A DNA stretch of 64,000 bases from Azorinus chamasolen (GCA_963576725.1 OY755247.1:17300526-17364525); one strand, 5' to 3'. Shown: positions 1 through 11,113, numbered from the stretch's first letter. A program made the numbers and translations. Notes: generated by a model not told the origin, from the letters alone.

Positions 1-312
1 ATCTATAATCCAAATTTTCCGACATACAGCGTTCCAAGCAAAAATGATAACGGAAAACAAATTTCTATTTTTAAAAACAGCGATCTTGACCTCAACTTCC
101 CATAAAGCAATCCCAATCTTTGTCTTTATGTAAGCTACCCATATAACAAATTTAGTAGACATACAGTAACTAAACTAGAACAATGACCAAGTCAGAAAGG
201 GCCCCATATAGTACTGTCAGAGTGGCTAATGCGTCAAGAGAGAAAATTGCATAGCCAATCATGCAGACTCTGTTATTAACCCTTTCCTCCATATGAACGC
301 TCTTTCCGAGCA
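1..312. other. Intronic sequence, nothing recognised
   Basis: AT-rich, no convincing frame. Around 276-312 there is a stub TTAACCCTTTCCTCCATATG, the broken end of a TTAA element that abuts the next one. Confidence 0.5.
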
Positions 313-699
313 TTAACCCATTCCCTCATAGGCTATTTTTAGACCTAACCTCTTTGAATAAATCTATCGAAAAGGAGCACTTATGTCTATAAGAGTGTTC
401 AAAGGAAAACATGTGTCACCTGCTAGGAGAAGTGTTTGAATAAAAACAAAGTGTGACAGACAGACAGAGGGATGGACAGACTGACAGACAGACAAACAGA
501 CGACGGAAAAGTGATCCTTATGTGACAAACTGCCTCTCAGCAGGTGACACAAAAAGGATGATTTCAGTATTGTGAAGTTTTGAAACCATTGTGATAGAGC
601 ATTTGCTCCTCTGGAGCAAATGCTCTATTTATCACAAAGGTTTCAAAAAGTTACTTTTGCAGATGCGCAAAAAGGCATCAATATGAGGGAATGGGTTAA
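313..699. mobile_element. TTAA-B MITE with a CAGA-rich insertion
   Basis: TTAACCCATTCCCTCATAGG start, AGGGAATGGGTTAA end, and the B palindrome at about 582-650 with the centre CTCCTCTGGAG. The left half is interrupted by a foldback insertion bounded by GTGTCACCTGCT at 414 and its complement at 538-549. That insertion contains a (CAGA)n tract at about 454-500. Confidence 0.7.
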
Positions 700-704
700 A
701 TACT

Positions 705-1462
705 GGCCCGAAAATCAGAAAAATGCTCATAACTAGTAAATGACTGATGCAAATTGGCTCATTATTGAACTTGGCCTAGATCTAATGGTTAGTTACAGTT
801 TCAGACAGAATGATCAAGATTGGTTCAGAAATGGTAAAGTGAGGGAGTGGACAACATTCTTGGACAACCACTGGAGCACTAACAGCCATAATCAGATAAG
901 TGCTCATAACTACTAACTGACTGATGCAATTTGGCTTAGATATTATGGCCAACATCATTTTCAAACAGTTTGGTGAAGGTCAGATGAAAATTGTTTGGCT
1001 GGTTATTGAGCCTGGTAGATATATTATTATCACAATTTCCCCAAGTTTAGTGACCATGGGATAGAAACTGCTCAACTCTGAGAGCCGACAAGGCTGATTT
1101 TGTAGTAACTGTTGTTTTGTTATTCAATGGCCATAATCCAGAAGTGGTCGAGTCCATCTGGCTGGTTATCGAACTTGGTCGAGATATTGTTACTGAAAAC
1201 ATTTTCAACAAGTTTGGTGACAATCGAATAGAAACTACCCCAATTAGAGAGAGAGGACAAGGCTGATTTTGTCAATCAAGGGAAATAATCCTGAAAAGTC
1301 TGAGGTGATGCAGCTGGTTAACAAACTTGACCATGATGTTTTAATACCTACACACATTTTCAGCAAGTTTAGTGAAGATCTGATGAAAACTGTTTGCGTT
1401 AGAGAGCGAAAAAAAGGTCGCTGTGACAGACGGACAGATAGTGTGATTACTATAGGGAACTA
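705..1462. repeat. Tandem-core repeat, about 150-190 bp units, ending in a GACAGACGG module
   Basis: Diverged units share AATCAGA..AGTGCTCATAAC (713 and 889), GGCTGGTTATCGAACTTGG and AACTTGACCATGATG, and phrases such as ACATTTTCAACAAGTTTGGTG. The array stops at a GACAGACGGACAGATAG module near 1425-1442. The same core is found at 25597-25905. Family unknown; frames within it are repeat artefacts. Confidence 0.55.
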
Positions 1463-1882
1463 AATATGCCATATTCGGGTAAGTCTAGGGCAAATTTACT
1501 AAGCTGTATTTCCTCATAATTTTTGTCCAAGATCTTAGAGCTGACTTACAGTAATGAACAGTTACATATTCATTTCATTTAAATTATCATTACAATGCAA
1601 TATAAAATAAAATCATTTAATCCAATTGCTTATCAAATTCATTTAATACAAAACACCTATCCCTTTAGTGTCATATTGTAGGATAAATATAAAATGAGTA
1701 GCAAAGACTGCAGGACAAACATTTTTTAGCAATTCGTCCAGCAGGACCAGTGATTCTCAAAATGTTTTTTCAATCTCTGCTAACTCTAGATCTACTGGTC
1801 CGATTATTGTCCATAATTGAACTGCCTGAGATTCTAACAAAAAATCATGAAATCCCACTGACCTTTTTCTGTTACCATAAAC

Positions 1883-3432
1883 CTTGTAGGACTTCCTGTC
1901 ACACTGGTTCCCACCATTTCAACCCTCACATTTTCAAGGCTGGGATACACCCATACATCCACTTCCTGTGACACCTCAGAAACTTGGTTATAGGCATAAA
2001 CTGTCACTGTATGTTTTCCGATGTCTGAAAACATGTAATCTATCTCTGCATAACAACTCTCACTGTTACATTTCTCTTGAACCCTCTGCCTCCCACTACT
2101 AAAATCAAAATCAAAGTAACAATAATAATTCTCAAGGTGTTTTGGTGGCATATAGACAGCTCCAAAGACTGTCAACTTTCCCAGTAAGGTCCATGGCCTT
2201 CTATATACTTTGAAATGTTTAATAGGGTCTTGCACATGGATGGTTCGCTCTATTTCATAATATACTGGAACTTCAGTAACATTGTTCATAGCCATAATTG
2301 ACACATAGTAAATTCCTGGCTCTAGAAATTGGTGTGTTATGTAGCTTGTGTGATTTTCCTGTTGACTGTAACGTTTCACTCTCTCTCCTTCAATATTCCA
2401 GACAAATAATACATCAGACCCTTCCATTACCATGGCAGCACATTCCATTTCGGAGCCAGTCAGGACAAAATTAGGAGAGCAATTGGCGTAGATGTGATTT
2501 ATTGGACATTGAACTACAACATGTGTACTGGACATGGCAAAACTGACTGCATTTTTAACCTCCACACTTATCATATAGATCCCGACTTCCGATAATGGAC
2601 ACCTTAGTCTTAAAGAAGCAGACGTATATTCCTTTACGGGAACTAGGTCATCTTCATCATAATCCGCAATTAGTTCTGTGTCATCTACTTCTGATTCCTC
2701 TGTATTTCTATAATAACTACTGTCATCATAATAATTGTCATCATAAAAGTCTAATTCAGTGACTAGCGCATTTGGTAGACTGTCTTTTATTTTTGAAATA
2801 ACCCAGTGCACAGAGATATTATATCTTGAATCTGATCTCACGCTAAGGTCAATTTCCTCATTGCATCTAACCACTCTGTTGACAGCATTATTGATTTCAA
2901 TATGGACCACAGTCAGTTCTTTAACTACAAGAATTTCTTCATTAAGCTCAGCTTTCATCACAGGCTTCTTCTCTTCCTTGCGTGTTTCAAACAGGGGCAT
3001 GGTCCCTGAATAAAGACCATACTCTGACATCTGGCGCAAGTCTGCATATGGCATTATAATATTGTTTTTTATTGTACTAACTTGTGTTTCAACTTCACCA
3101 GTATCTTCAAATATTGCAACTTTTGGTTTGAATAGGCCTTCATGGGTGTATTTGTATTCAAATTCAACAATCAACTCACAACCATTTCCATAATCAGCAA
3201 CAATGTCCATTTGCCGTCCATCTCCAGTAAGTACAAGAGCTGGGAAATTTGTATCTTTTATGGATACTGTGTTGTTATGGCCATCACCATACCAAACTTG
3301 CATTGACAGGTTGCTACGAGATGTTGTTACCATAGAAATTATGTATTTTATAGGATTGCCCGCTGTTGCAAGAAGACTACACTCTGGATCGATCCGAATC
3401 TCTAAGTCAGAAAGCTGCCTTTCTACAACAAC
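1883..3432 (-). CDS. Polycystin-1-like PKD-repeat protein, large internal exon
   Basis: Internal exon of a minus-strand gene. The acceptor TTTCAG lies just above 3432 and the frame stays open for about 516 codons. The product is a chain of PKD (Ig-like) repeats, normally extracellular in polycystin-1 and sperm-receptor (REJ) relatives. Seen directly: a WYGDG motif near residue 47, matching the PKD WDFGDG signature. Repeat ends read VEVKNAVS, IMAMNNVT and VYAYNQVS, each followed by a linker such as CPINHI or DPIKHF. About six N-glycosylation sequons are present (NLS, NNT, NIS, NCS, NHT, NVT). An acidic, tyrosine-rich insert (ELDFYDDNYYDD region) sits inside the third repeat. The exon starts in phase 0 and joins the 29-codon exon above it. 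The donor is uncertain: ACAAG/GTTTAT at 1883/1882 or ATG/GTAACA a few bases further on, and reading through reaches a stop at 1834. REJ, GAIN, PLAT and membrane parts are not in the window, so polycystin-1-like is preferred to other PKD proteins but not proven. Confidence 0.75.
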
Positions 3433-3541
3433 CTGAAATTATAAGAGACAATGTGTTTAGATATTATCAAATGAAAAAAGGCAATAAGAAAATAAATATA
3501 CTTACTTCATAATTTTTAACTCAAAAAACAAACAGGAGTGA

Positions 3542-3718
3542 TTAACCCTTTCCCTGTTCTATGTTAATTCCAAATTTCAATACCTATAGTATATTCATGT
3601 ACAAAACAGTTATAATGATTTACAGTAATAGCCAAAAATTCCTGTGTTAATGTCATTATAAACATTCAGCCAAACAGTAATTATTTGTGATATGAATATT
3701 CATGGAGTAAAGGGTTAA
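3542..3718. mobile_element. TTAA-A element lacking its hairpin
   Basis: TTAACCCTTTCCCTGTTC start and GGAGTAAAGGGTTAA end. The left flank is A1 type and the right flank A2 type. The central palindrome is missing, which looks like an internal deletion across the foldback. Confidence 0.65.
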
Positions 3719-4103
3719 GAGTAACAATTTTCATGTATATTTCAGCTTTACTTTCCACAACAGCTGATAAGCAAAGAGCAGTCGTGTAATATGACTGAAA
3801 TTTGCATTTACATTATCCAGACATTCTTGGAATGCTGTCTGAAGTTAACCCTTACTATGCTGAAATGTTCCAAGTGGAAGTCTAGTCAACTGTTACTGAG
3901 CTGAAAAGGTTATGTTTACTGAAAGTCTAATCTGTGGCAAGCTGCATCTCATTCAAGGTCCAAGAACCTACCTACCAAGCGTGAAACAGCTTGGATCCTG
4001 ATGAGACAGTGAGGTGCTGGATGTTTCATTTGGATCAAAGCTGTTTGCAAATGCCAAGGTTACCAATAGAGTTCATTCAGTAGAAAAAGATTGGGATTTT
4101 CAA

Positions 4104-4137
4104 AGAAGGAAAGAAAGAAAGAGTGAGTGAGTGAGTA
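4104..4137. repeat. GA-rich simple repeat
   Basis: AAGAAGGAAAGAAAGAAAG followed by GAGTGAGTGAGTGAG. Confidence 0.8.
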
Positions 4138-4344
4138 AGCAAACAAGAGCAAATGGAAAGAGGGAGATAATGAGAAAGAGGTTATGGGCATGGAACACAA
4201 ACAGCAAATTCTGATTGTCAGAAGTCTCTGCAAACACAACACATTTATGGCATCCACCTACATGAACTCTGCATGAATGACAAATGACTGTCCATAAGGA
4301 GCAAGCCTGAAAAGCTTTAGGTTGAGAAAGCAATGTTTTCTGCC

Positions 4345-4870
4345 TCAGTGCTCCAGATAAGATGCCTAAATTAAAATAAAAGAAAATGTGTTCATGGGAC
4401 ACGGATACCCCCATCGGCAAACAGGAAGTAGATGAACGACAGACCTGAAAAGGGGAGACATGGTACAACTCACTATGATTATGCTTCAGACCAAATATTA
4501 AATCATTGCAGCTTACACACGCGAAGAAATCTTTGACAAAAATCTTTTGTCATTAAACAATCACCAAAATTCAATCAAAGTGTCGGCAAACAGGAAGTAG
4601 ATGGACAACAGACCTGAAAAGGGGAGACACGTTACAACTCACTATGATAATGCTTCAGACCAAATATCAAATCATTCCACCTTACACAAGCCAAGAAATC
4701 CTTGGCGAAAATTTCGGATGAACGGATGTACGTACATACGGATGGACAGAGGTAAAACTTAATGCCCTCGTCGCGTAAAGGCGGGGGAATAAAAATTCAA
4801 GTATAACTTCTTTATTTCTCCACCAAACCCTATGTTATGACTGCTCTTTAAAATCATCTCGCTAGTGACC
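4345..4870. mobile_element. Family H foldback element split by a GT tandem-core element
   Basis: The left part (TGCTCCAGATAAGATGC, 4349) and the right part (TTTCTCCACCAAACCCTATG, about 4816) match the two pieces of an H element seen whole at 19861 and 60303. Bases about 4384-4790 between them form a GT element. It has ACGGATACCCCC near 4402, a 169-bp unit repeated twice (TCGGCAAACAGGAAGTAGAT at 4414 and 4583), and GGCGGGGGAATAAAA at the end. Confidence 0.55.
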
Positions 4871-4940
4871 TCTGTAGCAACATATGATACAGACATGACC
4901 TTGCAAATCCAAACATTCAAATTTGTTCTATTATTCTTCT

Positions 4941-5137
4941 TGAACCCTTTCCCTGTTCAGTAAGATATAATGACATCATGAATATCTATTAGCTGAGTTT
5001 TTATAATGTAAACTTTTCATGGAATTTTTTTTTTGGGACAAAAACTTTAGAATCAGATCTATATCATGTCAAAAGCAAACAGTGCAGACCCTGATCAGAC
5101 AGCTCCTAAGACATGAAGAGGTGTTTATATGAGGTAT
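4941..5137. repeat. Truncated TTAA-A2 element
   Basis: The A2 left flank (AATGACATCATGAATATC) runs to GCAAACAGTGCAGACCCTG. Most of the right hairpin arm is deleted just after the AGCTCCTAAGAC centre. It sits immediately downstream of the small exon. Confidence 0.6.
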
Positions 5138-5261
5138 ATTTGTTTTTAAAGTAAATGTAGCTATTTAACAGATGAAATAAAAGAATGGAGAATATTTGAA
5201 AAGTCTCATATCCAAAATCGTTCATGTGCAATTGTGATATTTTGTGAAAAACAATAATTAC

Positions 5262-5348
5262 CATGGTGACATTTCTCTTTGTCCAACCAAAACTGTTGTT
5301 GACCGTCACTGTAACAGTCCACTCTCCAATCTCCTTGAATTCATGAGC
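5262..5348 (-). CDS. Polycystin-1-like protein, 29-codon exon
   Basis: Small exon of the same minus-strand gene, exactly 87 bp, phase 0 at both ends. The acceptor is TATTTTCAG above 5348 and the donor is ACCATG/GTAATTATT at 5262/5261. It encodes AHEFKEIGEWTVTVTVNNSF and nine more residues. This is the last third of a PKD fold: the H-F-x-x-x-G-x-W-T-V-T-V-T strand pair followed by N-N-S-F-G, equal to the usual HxYxxxGxYTVTVTVxNxxG. It joins the next exon as NVTM then VVVERQL without a frame break, which supports both splice sites. It carries one N-glycosylation sequon (NVT). Confidence 0.75.
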
Positions 5349-5456
5349 CTGAAAATACATAAGAAGAAAGCTGATTAAATGTCAATATTTATGGTACATA
5401 ACAAACTCTTTTAATTAGGAAAACAAAAACAAAAGCATTCTAATCCAAAAGTGAGA

Positions 5457-7353
5457 TCAACCTTTTATTCCAAAAATACGCCTTTTTACACCTTTGCAAA
5501 CGGAGTGGACCCAGATCAGACGGCTCCTACTGGAGCCGTCTGATCTGGGTCTGCTCTGTTTGCTTATGAAATAATATAGATATCGGTCTGCAATTTCTGC
5601 AAAGGCAAAAATATCCTGTGCCCATGTGTCATAACAAGAGGGCCAGAATGGCCCTGAAGCGCTCACCAGACAATCAGAAGAGAAGATTTTCAAAGTTTTC
5701 ACTATATGTTTCTATAGAAAACTAGCCGGCCCTGTTGCAGGCCAATTTTGACCCCAGGGGCGTAATTTATATAACTTTTGTAGAGGACTTGAACATGATG
5801 CTATGAGCCAAATATTAAAGCTGAGAACCTTTCAGTTTCAGAGGAGAAGATTTTCAAAGTTTTCTCTATATGTTTCTGCTGAAAACTACCCACCCCCGGG
5901 GCGGGGCCAATTTTGATCCCAGGGCCATAATTCATAAACCTTTTATAGAGGACCTATACATGATGCTATGTGCAAAATATGAAAGCTGAGAACTTTCCAG
6001 ATTCAGAGAAGAAGATTTTCAAAGTTTTCACTATTTGTTTCTATTGATAACTGCCCACCCCTGGGGCGGGGACAATTTTGACCCCAGGGCAATAATTAAT
6101 ATAACTTTTGTAGAGGACCTGAACATGATGCTCTGTGCCAAATATGAAAGCTGAGCGCCTTCCAGTTTCAGAGAAGATTTTCAAAGATTTCACTATTTGT
6201 TTCTATTGAAAACTGCCCACCCCTGGGGCGGGGACAATTTTGACCCCAGGGGCATAATTTATATAGCTTTTGTAGAGGACCTGAACATGATGATCTGTGC
6301 CAAATATGAAAGCTAAGCGCCTTCCAGTTTCAGAGGAGAAGATTTTCAAAGATTTCACTATTTGTTTCTATTGAAAACTGCCCACCCCTGGGGCGGGGAC
6401 AATTTTGACCCCAGGGGCATAATTTATATAACTTTTGTAGAGGACCTGAACATGATGCTATGTGCCAAATATGAAAGCTGAGAAACTTCTGATTTCAAAG
6501 GAGAAGATTTTCAAAGGTTTACTATATGTTTCTATTGAAAACTTCCCACCCCTGGGGCGGCCCCAATTTTGACCCCAGGGGCATAATTTATATAGCTTTT
6601 GTAGAGGACCTGAACATGATGATCTGTGCCAAATATGAAAGCTAAGCGCCTTCCAGTTTCAGAGGAGAAGATTTTCAAAGATTTCACTATTTGTTTCCAT
6701 TGAAAACTGCCCACCCCTGGGGCGGGGCTAATTTTAACCCCAGGGTCATAATTTATATAACTTTTGTAGAGGACCTGAACATGATGCTATGTGCAAAATA
6801 TGAAAGCTGAGAACCTTCTAGTTTCAGAGGAGAAGATTTTCAAAGTTTTCACTATATATTTCTATTGGAAACTGCCCACCCCTGGGGCGGGGCCAATTTT
6901 GACCCCAAGGCCTTAATTTATATAACTTTTGTAGAGGACCTGAATATGCTGCTCTGTGCCAAATATGAAAGCTAATAACCTTCTTGTTTCAGAGGAGAAG
7001 ATTTTCAAAGTTTTACTATATGTTTCTATTGAAAACTTCCCACCCCTGGGGCGGGGCCAATTTTCACCCCAGGGGCATAATTTATATAACTTTTGTAGAG
7101 GACCTATAGGTGATGCTATGTACCAAAGATGAAAGCTGAGAACCCTGTAGATTCAGAGGAGAAGATTTTTAAAGGTTCAAATTGTTGACGCCCGACGACG
7201 CACGACGCACGACGACGGACGACGGACATCTGGCGACCACAAAAGCTAACCCTGAGCACTTTGTGCTCTGGTGAGCTAATAAAAAAAATAAACTAATTAA
7301 TATTCATAATGTCATTATTTCCTACATGAAAATTTAAGGACAAAAAGATTAAT
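5457..7353. mobile_element. TTAA-A2 element hosting an RC element
   Basis: The left half runs from AACCTTTTATTCC through a hairpin (GTCTGATCTGGGTCTGCTCTG) to CCCATGTGTCATAA at 5633. The sequence resumes after 7279 with AACTAATTAATATTCATAATG, which normally follows it in intact A2 copies. The interruption is the RC-1 element below. Confidence 0.65.
5634..7279. mobile_element. RC-1 (Helitron/Helentron-like) element with about 163-bp tandem cores
   Basis: Starts ACAAGAGGGCCAGAATGGCC with a short stem at the very 5' end, then CGCTCACC. About nine core units follow, each with CCACCCCTGGGGCGGGG, AATTTTGACCCCAGGGGCAT and TTTTGTAGAGGACCT. Next is the GACGACGCACGACG module (about 7190-7228). A terminal hairpin (AGCTAACCCTGAGCAC / GTGCTCTGGTGAGCT) and CTAA finish it. 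The CTAA terminus just beyond a hairpin and the lack of a flanking duplication fit rolling-circle elements. It has no coding capacity, so it is non-autonomous. Confidence 0.65.
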
Positions 7354-7378
7354 TGATGTATACTCATCCTCTAAGTGG

Positions 7379-7516
7379 AAAGAGCATTTGATATTTATCA
7401 CAATGGTTTCAAACTACAAAATTCTAAAATTTTACTTTTCTCTAGTAAATGCTCCATTTGGGTAGATTCATTCAAAGAGGTTGGGTCTAAAAATAGCCTA
7501 TGGAGGAAAAGGTTAA
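7379..7516. repeat. Right half of a TTAA-B element
   Basis: TTTATCACAATGGTTTCAAA through AATAGCCTATGGAGG to GGTTAA. The left arm and centre are lost. Confidence 0.6.
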
Positions 7517-7571
7517 TTTATGAGCAAACAGAGCCTGAAAGACTTGTTTGACCAGCATTTACTCAAGTTTC

Positions 7572-7892
7572 CAAAGGAGTAACAAGAGCTGCTTGTGGCG
7601 CCAACGCTCGTCTCATTTGGTACATGCACAAAATTATTTATTTTTTTGGAAAAAATAAAGGGCAATAACTAAAGACATTTGAAATCAAGTGTAATAATTA
7701 TAGTTCTTATGACTGTATGGGCCTTCTCCTCAATGAGATCTACAAACTTATGAAGTTTCATAATGATACCTCTTATAGTTTGAGTAATGAGCTACATTAA
7801 AGTTTTTGCACACTGTCGCTGACGCCTACAACTACGACTACAACCCAGCGATCATAATAGCTTGACCTTTAGCTTTGAAACAGACGAGCTAA
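7572..7892. mobile_element. Small RC-like element, single core
   Basis: Starts ACAAGAGCTGC, with CGCTCGTCTC near the 5' end answered by CAGACGAGCTAA at the 3' end. A CTGACGCCTACAACTACGAC-like module lies before the end. It shares the architecture of the RC elements but not their cores. Confidence 0.45.
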
Positions 7893-8039
7893 AAATGTGT
7901 CCCTATTATATAAAAGGTTAAGGCAGGTATTGGCTTAATGCAGGACAAAAGTCATGCAGAAAGCTCACAGATTTTATGAGCATTCTGGATTATTTATTGT
8001 TTGCATTGAACAATCAACTGCTCTTTGAGATTCCCATGT

Positions 8040-8542
8040 TTAACCTTACCCCTGTTCAATATTCATGTTAAGAAATAATAACATCATGAATATTTATCAG
8101 CTGATTTTTTATAATGTAAACTTTTCAAGAGAATCATTTGCTTTGACAAAAACAGTAGGATCAGTTCTATATCATATCAGACAACTCCTACAGGAGCTCA
8201 AGTCTGATCTTGGTATACTCTGTTTGTAGAATCAGAACTACAGTAAAACTTCGATTATCCGAACACTAAAATACGTATTATTATCGACCTTTAAGACAGG
8301 TGGCAGCTTAATGCATGGTGAAAGTCATGCAGAAAGCTCCTCTAGGAGCTTTCTGCATGACTTTCACCATGCATTAAGCAGCCACCTGCCTAAAAGGGTC
8401 TAAATTCTTCTATACCGAAAATTCGGATAATCGAGGTTTTACTGTATATCATGTCAAAAGCAAACAGAGCAGACTCTGATCAGTCTGAGTCTACTCTGTT
8501 TGCAAATGTGTAAAAAGACGTTTGTTTGAGAGAAAGAGTTAA
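8040..8542. mobile_element. TTAA-A2 element with duplicated hairpin, hosting a TA-1 MITE
   Basis: A2 flank, a first core at about 8180-8226 (ACTCCTACAGGAGCT), then a repeat of the ATCAGAACTA...ATATCATGTC segment into which the TA-1 element is inserted. A second core and GAGAAAGAGTTAA follow. Confidence 0.6.
8241..8444. mobile_element. TA-1 Tigger/pogo-like MITE
   Basis: CAGTAAAACTTCGATTATCC at the left and GGATAATCGAGGTTTTACTG at the right, flanked by TA on both sides. The interior is a long foldback with the centre AGCTCCTCTAGGAGCT. No coding capacity. Confidence 0.75.
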
Positions 8543-8780
8543 TCAGAAAGTGGTCGTTTGAAACATGCTTTACTGTACATTGTAATAAATCAATGCAAAT
8601 ATAAAATCTATATAATATAAAGGAATTGCATGTCTGTTCAAATTAGCCACACACTTTATAATCTGACGGGCTTGCATGCCACTGTAGATTAAACAGAACT
8701 ATTTTTGCGCCTAATGGTAAAAGTATTCCTGTTTTTCCACATAGAAAGAAACCTGTGAAATATTAATTTAACGTTAAGCT

Positions 8781-9036
8781 TTAACCCTTCACTCCATAAA
8801 TACGTCTTTCTATGCCCTTGAAAACAGAGAAGACCCAGATCAGATGGCTCCTACAGGAGCCATCTGATCAGGGTCTGCTCTGTTTGCTTATAATATAATA
8901 ACGTAGATAATTATAATCCTACCGTTTCTATCCTGGCCAAAATGTCCTGTGCCATTGTGCTTTTACAACAATTTAGCTAATCAATATTCATGATGCCATT
9001 ATTTCTTACATGAATATTCATGGAGTAAAGGGTTAA
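8781..9036. mobile_element. TTAA-A2 MITE, full length
   Basis: TTAACCCTTCACTCC to GGAGTAAAGGGTTAA. The hairpin has the centre GGCTCCTACAGGAGCC. Its right TTAA is shared with the next element. Confidence 0.75.
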
Positions 9037-9166
9037 CCCTATTGTGCGGGAAACAATTGTACTGGTATTTGCAAACCCTGCAGAACCAGATCAGAGGGTT
9101 CCTAGAGGAGCCTTCTGTTTAGGGTCTGCACTGTATGTCATGAAAAAAACCTCCCAAATCTGTTAA
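9033..9166. mobile_element. TTAA-D element
   Basis: TTAACCCTATTGTGCGGG start and CTGTTAA end. The weak core (GGTTCCTAGAGGAGCC) has GTCTGCACTGT rather than GTCTACTCTG. Confidence 0.5.
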
Positions 9167-9398
9167 CCTTTTCCATGTTCAATATTTCTATAAGAAATAA
9201 TGACTTCGTGAATATTTATAAGCTAATTTTTTTATAATGTAAACCTTTTAAGGTAATATTTTGCTTTGACGAAACCAGTAGGATCAGATCTATATCATGT
9301 CAACAGCAAATAGAGCAGATCCTGATCAGAGCTGTCTGATGTGGGTCTACTCTGTTTGCAAATATGCAAAAAGGCATTTATGTGAAGGGAAGGATTAA
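9163..9398. mobile_element. TTAA-A2 MITE
   Basis: TTAACCTTTTCCATG, AATGACTTCGTGAATATT, AGCAAATAGAGCAG. The hairpin has lost its CTCC centre. Ends GAAGGATTAA. Confidence 0.65.
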
Positions 9399-9452
9399 AA
9401 TTTATATATACTGATGGACCTTTCAAATTCGGAATACTCAGCAATCGAAGGG

Positions 9453-9653
9453 TTAACACTTTTAGTACATGAAACGAGTCACAAACGCTCTTTGCAAACA
9501 GCATAGACCCAGATGAGAGAGTTCATAGAGGTCTGCACTGTTTGTCATGTTATGTGTTTCCTTTAAACAATCCCTGAATACTCACAGTATAATCATTGAC
9601 CTGTTTGAAATTTGGAATAGTCCCATTTGAAAATGCAGAATATAAAGGGTTAA
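9453..9653. mobile_element. TTAA-D element
   Basis: TTAACACTTTTAGTACATG, GCAAACAGCATAGACCCAG, then TGAAATTTGGAATAGTCC and TATAAAGGGTTAA. It matches the element at 12542-12732 in the opposite orientation. Confidence 0.55.
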
Positions 9654-9928
9654 AATAGTTACATGTTTGTGTTGACTGCAAATCAGTTGATGTGATGGAC
9701 GAAATGCATCCGGACTGTTGAAAAAACAGTGCACACCCACGACTGCATGCATTCAAGAGTGATGCCTCATCTAATGCGTTTTACTTCGCTTTGTTTCTTA
9801 TGCTTCAGACATAATGTGGGAGTCAACATGTTTATCCAACTTTAAGTGACCCTGCAATTCCTGGCATATCAGTAATATTAAAGACAGTCTAGACCTAATG
9901 TGCCACTCAATTTTATTATATATAAAAC

Positions 9929-10003
9929 TTAACCCATTGAATGCTGGAAAAGTTTGTAAATAGTGCTGACCAAGTTCTTAGACACCTAGAGAAATCCTCT
10001 TAA
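9929..10003. repeat. TTAA-D fragment
   Basis: TTAACCCATTGAATGCTGG to CCTCTTAA, with AAATAGTGCTGACC inside. It is adjacent to the next TTAA-B. Confidence 0.4.
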
Positions 10004-10242
10004 CCCATTCCCGCATATTGACGCCTTTTGACGCTTCTGTAAATGTCACTTTGTGAAACCATTGTGATAAATAGAGCATTTGCTCCTATAGGAGCAAATG
10101 CTGTATTTATTTATCTATTTATCACAATGGTTTCAAACTACAAAATTCTAAAAAAAAATCCTTTTCTATAGTTAATGCTTCTTTTCGGTAGATTAATTCA
10201 AAGAGGTTGTATCTAAAAATAGCCTATGAGGTAATGGGTTAA
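10000..10242. mobile_element. TTAA-B MITE
   Basis: The B palindrome has centre TGCTCCTATAGGAGCA, right arm extended by a duplicated TTTATCTATTTATC. Flanked by TTAA on both sides. Confidence 0.75.
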
Positions 10243-10268
10243 TACAGAACACTGGGACAGGGACAGGA

Positions 10269-10490
10269 CCGTTGATCTGGGAATGTTCTGCAGCAAACAT
10301 AGCAGACCCTGATCCTACAGGAAACCGTTGATCTGGGAATGTTTTGCATCAAACATAGCAGACCCTGATCCTACAGGAAACCGTTGATCTGGGAATATTC
10401 TGCAGCAAACATAGCAGACCCTGATCCTACAGGAACCGTTGATCTGAGAATATTCTGTTTGCAAGGCGTCAAGGAGGTTCTACCAGGTAA
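10269..10490. repeat. Minisatellite, 56-bp units, derived from a TTAA core
   Basis: CCGTTGATCTGGGAAT recurs at 10269, 10325, 10381 and about 10436. Each unit contains AGCAAACATAGCAGACCCTG and CCTACAGGAA, that is, one arm of the TTAA-A/D palindrome expanded in tandem. Confidence 0.8.
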
Positions 10491-10496
10491 CAAGAG

Positions 10497-10747
10497 TTAA
10501 CCCTTCCCTGATGAATATTCATCTAGGAAATAATGACGTCATAAATATTAATAAGATTTTTTTTTTTATAATGGCTTATGAACACATGCCATTTTGGCTC
10601 AGGAAGAAACTGTAGAATCAGATCTATATTACACAATAAGCAAACAGAGCAAACCCTGATCAGACGTCTCCTATAGGAGCCATCTGATCTGGGTCTACTC
10701 TGTTTGCAGATGCATCAAAATGCGCTTACATAAGGGAAAAGGGTTAA
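10497..10747. mobile_element. TTAA-A2 MITE, full length
   Basis: TTAACCCTTCCCTGATG to GAAAAGGGTTAA. The centre is GTCTCCTATAGGAGCC and a T tract lies in the left flank. Confidence 0.75.
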
Positions 10748-10849
10748 CATTTGCTGATGCTAGAGTGTAAAAAATACTAAAAATGAACAGACAGACTGAC
10801 AATAGACAAGTTTATCAGATAAGCTACATATGCAGCAAAATTATGATTT

Positions 10850-11083
10850 TAATCCTTCGCTTGTTATTCGCGTCAATATACTTACCAGTAAATAGTGAAG
10901 CCCCAGATGAGACAGCTCATCAGGGTCTGCACTACTTACAAGTTGATTGTGCAACCAATTGCACTCCACAGCAGTGATTGCACAGCGATATACTTGTACA
11001 CAGTGAAGATATATGTAATTATACAACAGGGCATGGATAAAAAAGGAGAAATGTGTTTTAAAATTCAGCAAGAGAAAGGTTAA
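10850..11083. mobile_element. TTAA-C MITE
   Basis: CCTTCGCTTGTTATTCGCG start, AAATAGTGAAGCCCCAGATG arm, shortened centre, then CAGTGATTGCACAGCG and TTCAGCAAGAGAAAGGTTAA. It matches the intact copies at 38461 and 50463. Confidence 0.7.
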
Positions 11084-11113
11084 TTGGGGAATACCCACTT
11101 CTATCACATTTTA

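Larger units (their letters stand above)
3433..5261 (-). other. Intron of the polycystin-like gene (1,829 bp)
   Basis: Lies between the 87-bp exon and the large exon, GT at 5261-5260 and AG at 3434-3433 on the minus strand. It holds a core-less TTAA element, a GA-rich tract, a family H element split by a GT element, and a truncated TTAA-A2. Confidence 0.7.

Noticed and set aside
454..500. CAGA tract as a regulatory repeat
   Set aside because: It is part of an insertion inside a MITE; simple repeats of this kind occur at several tandem-core ends in the window.
4060..4468. Overlapping minus-strand frames of 65 and 122 codons between two exons
   Set aside because: Composition is low-complexity (GA tract translated as LSLSFFL-like residues) and part lies in a GT repeat; no PKD similarity.
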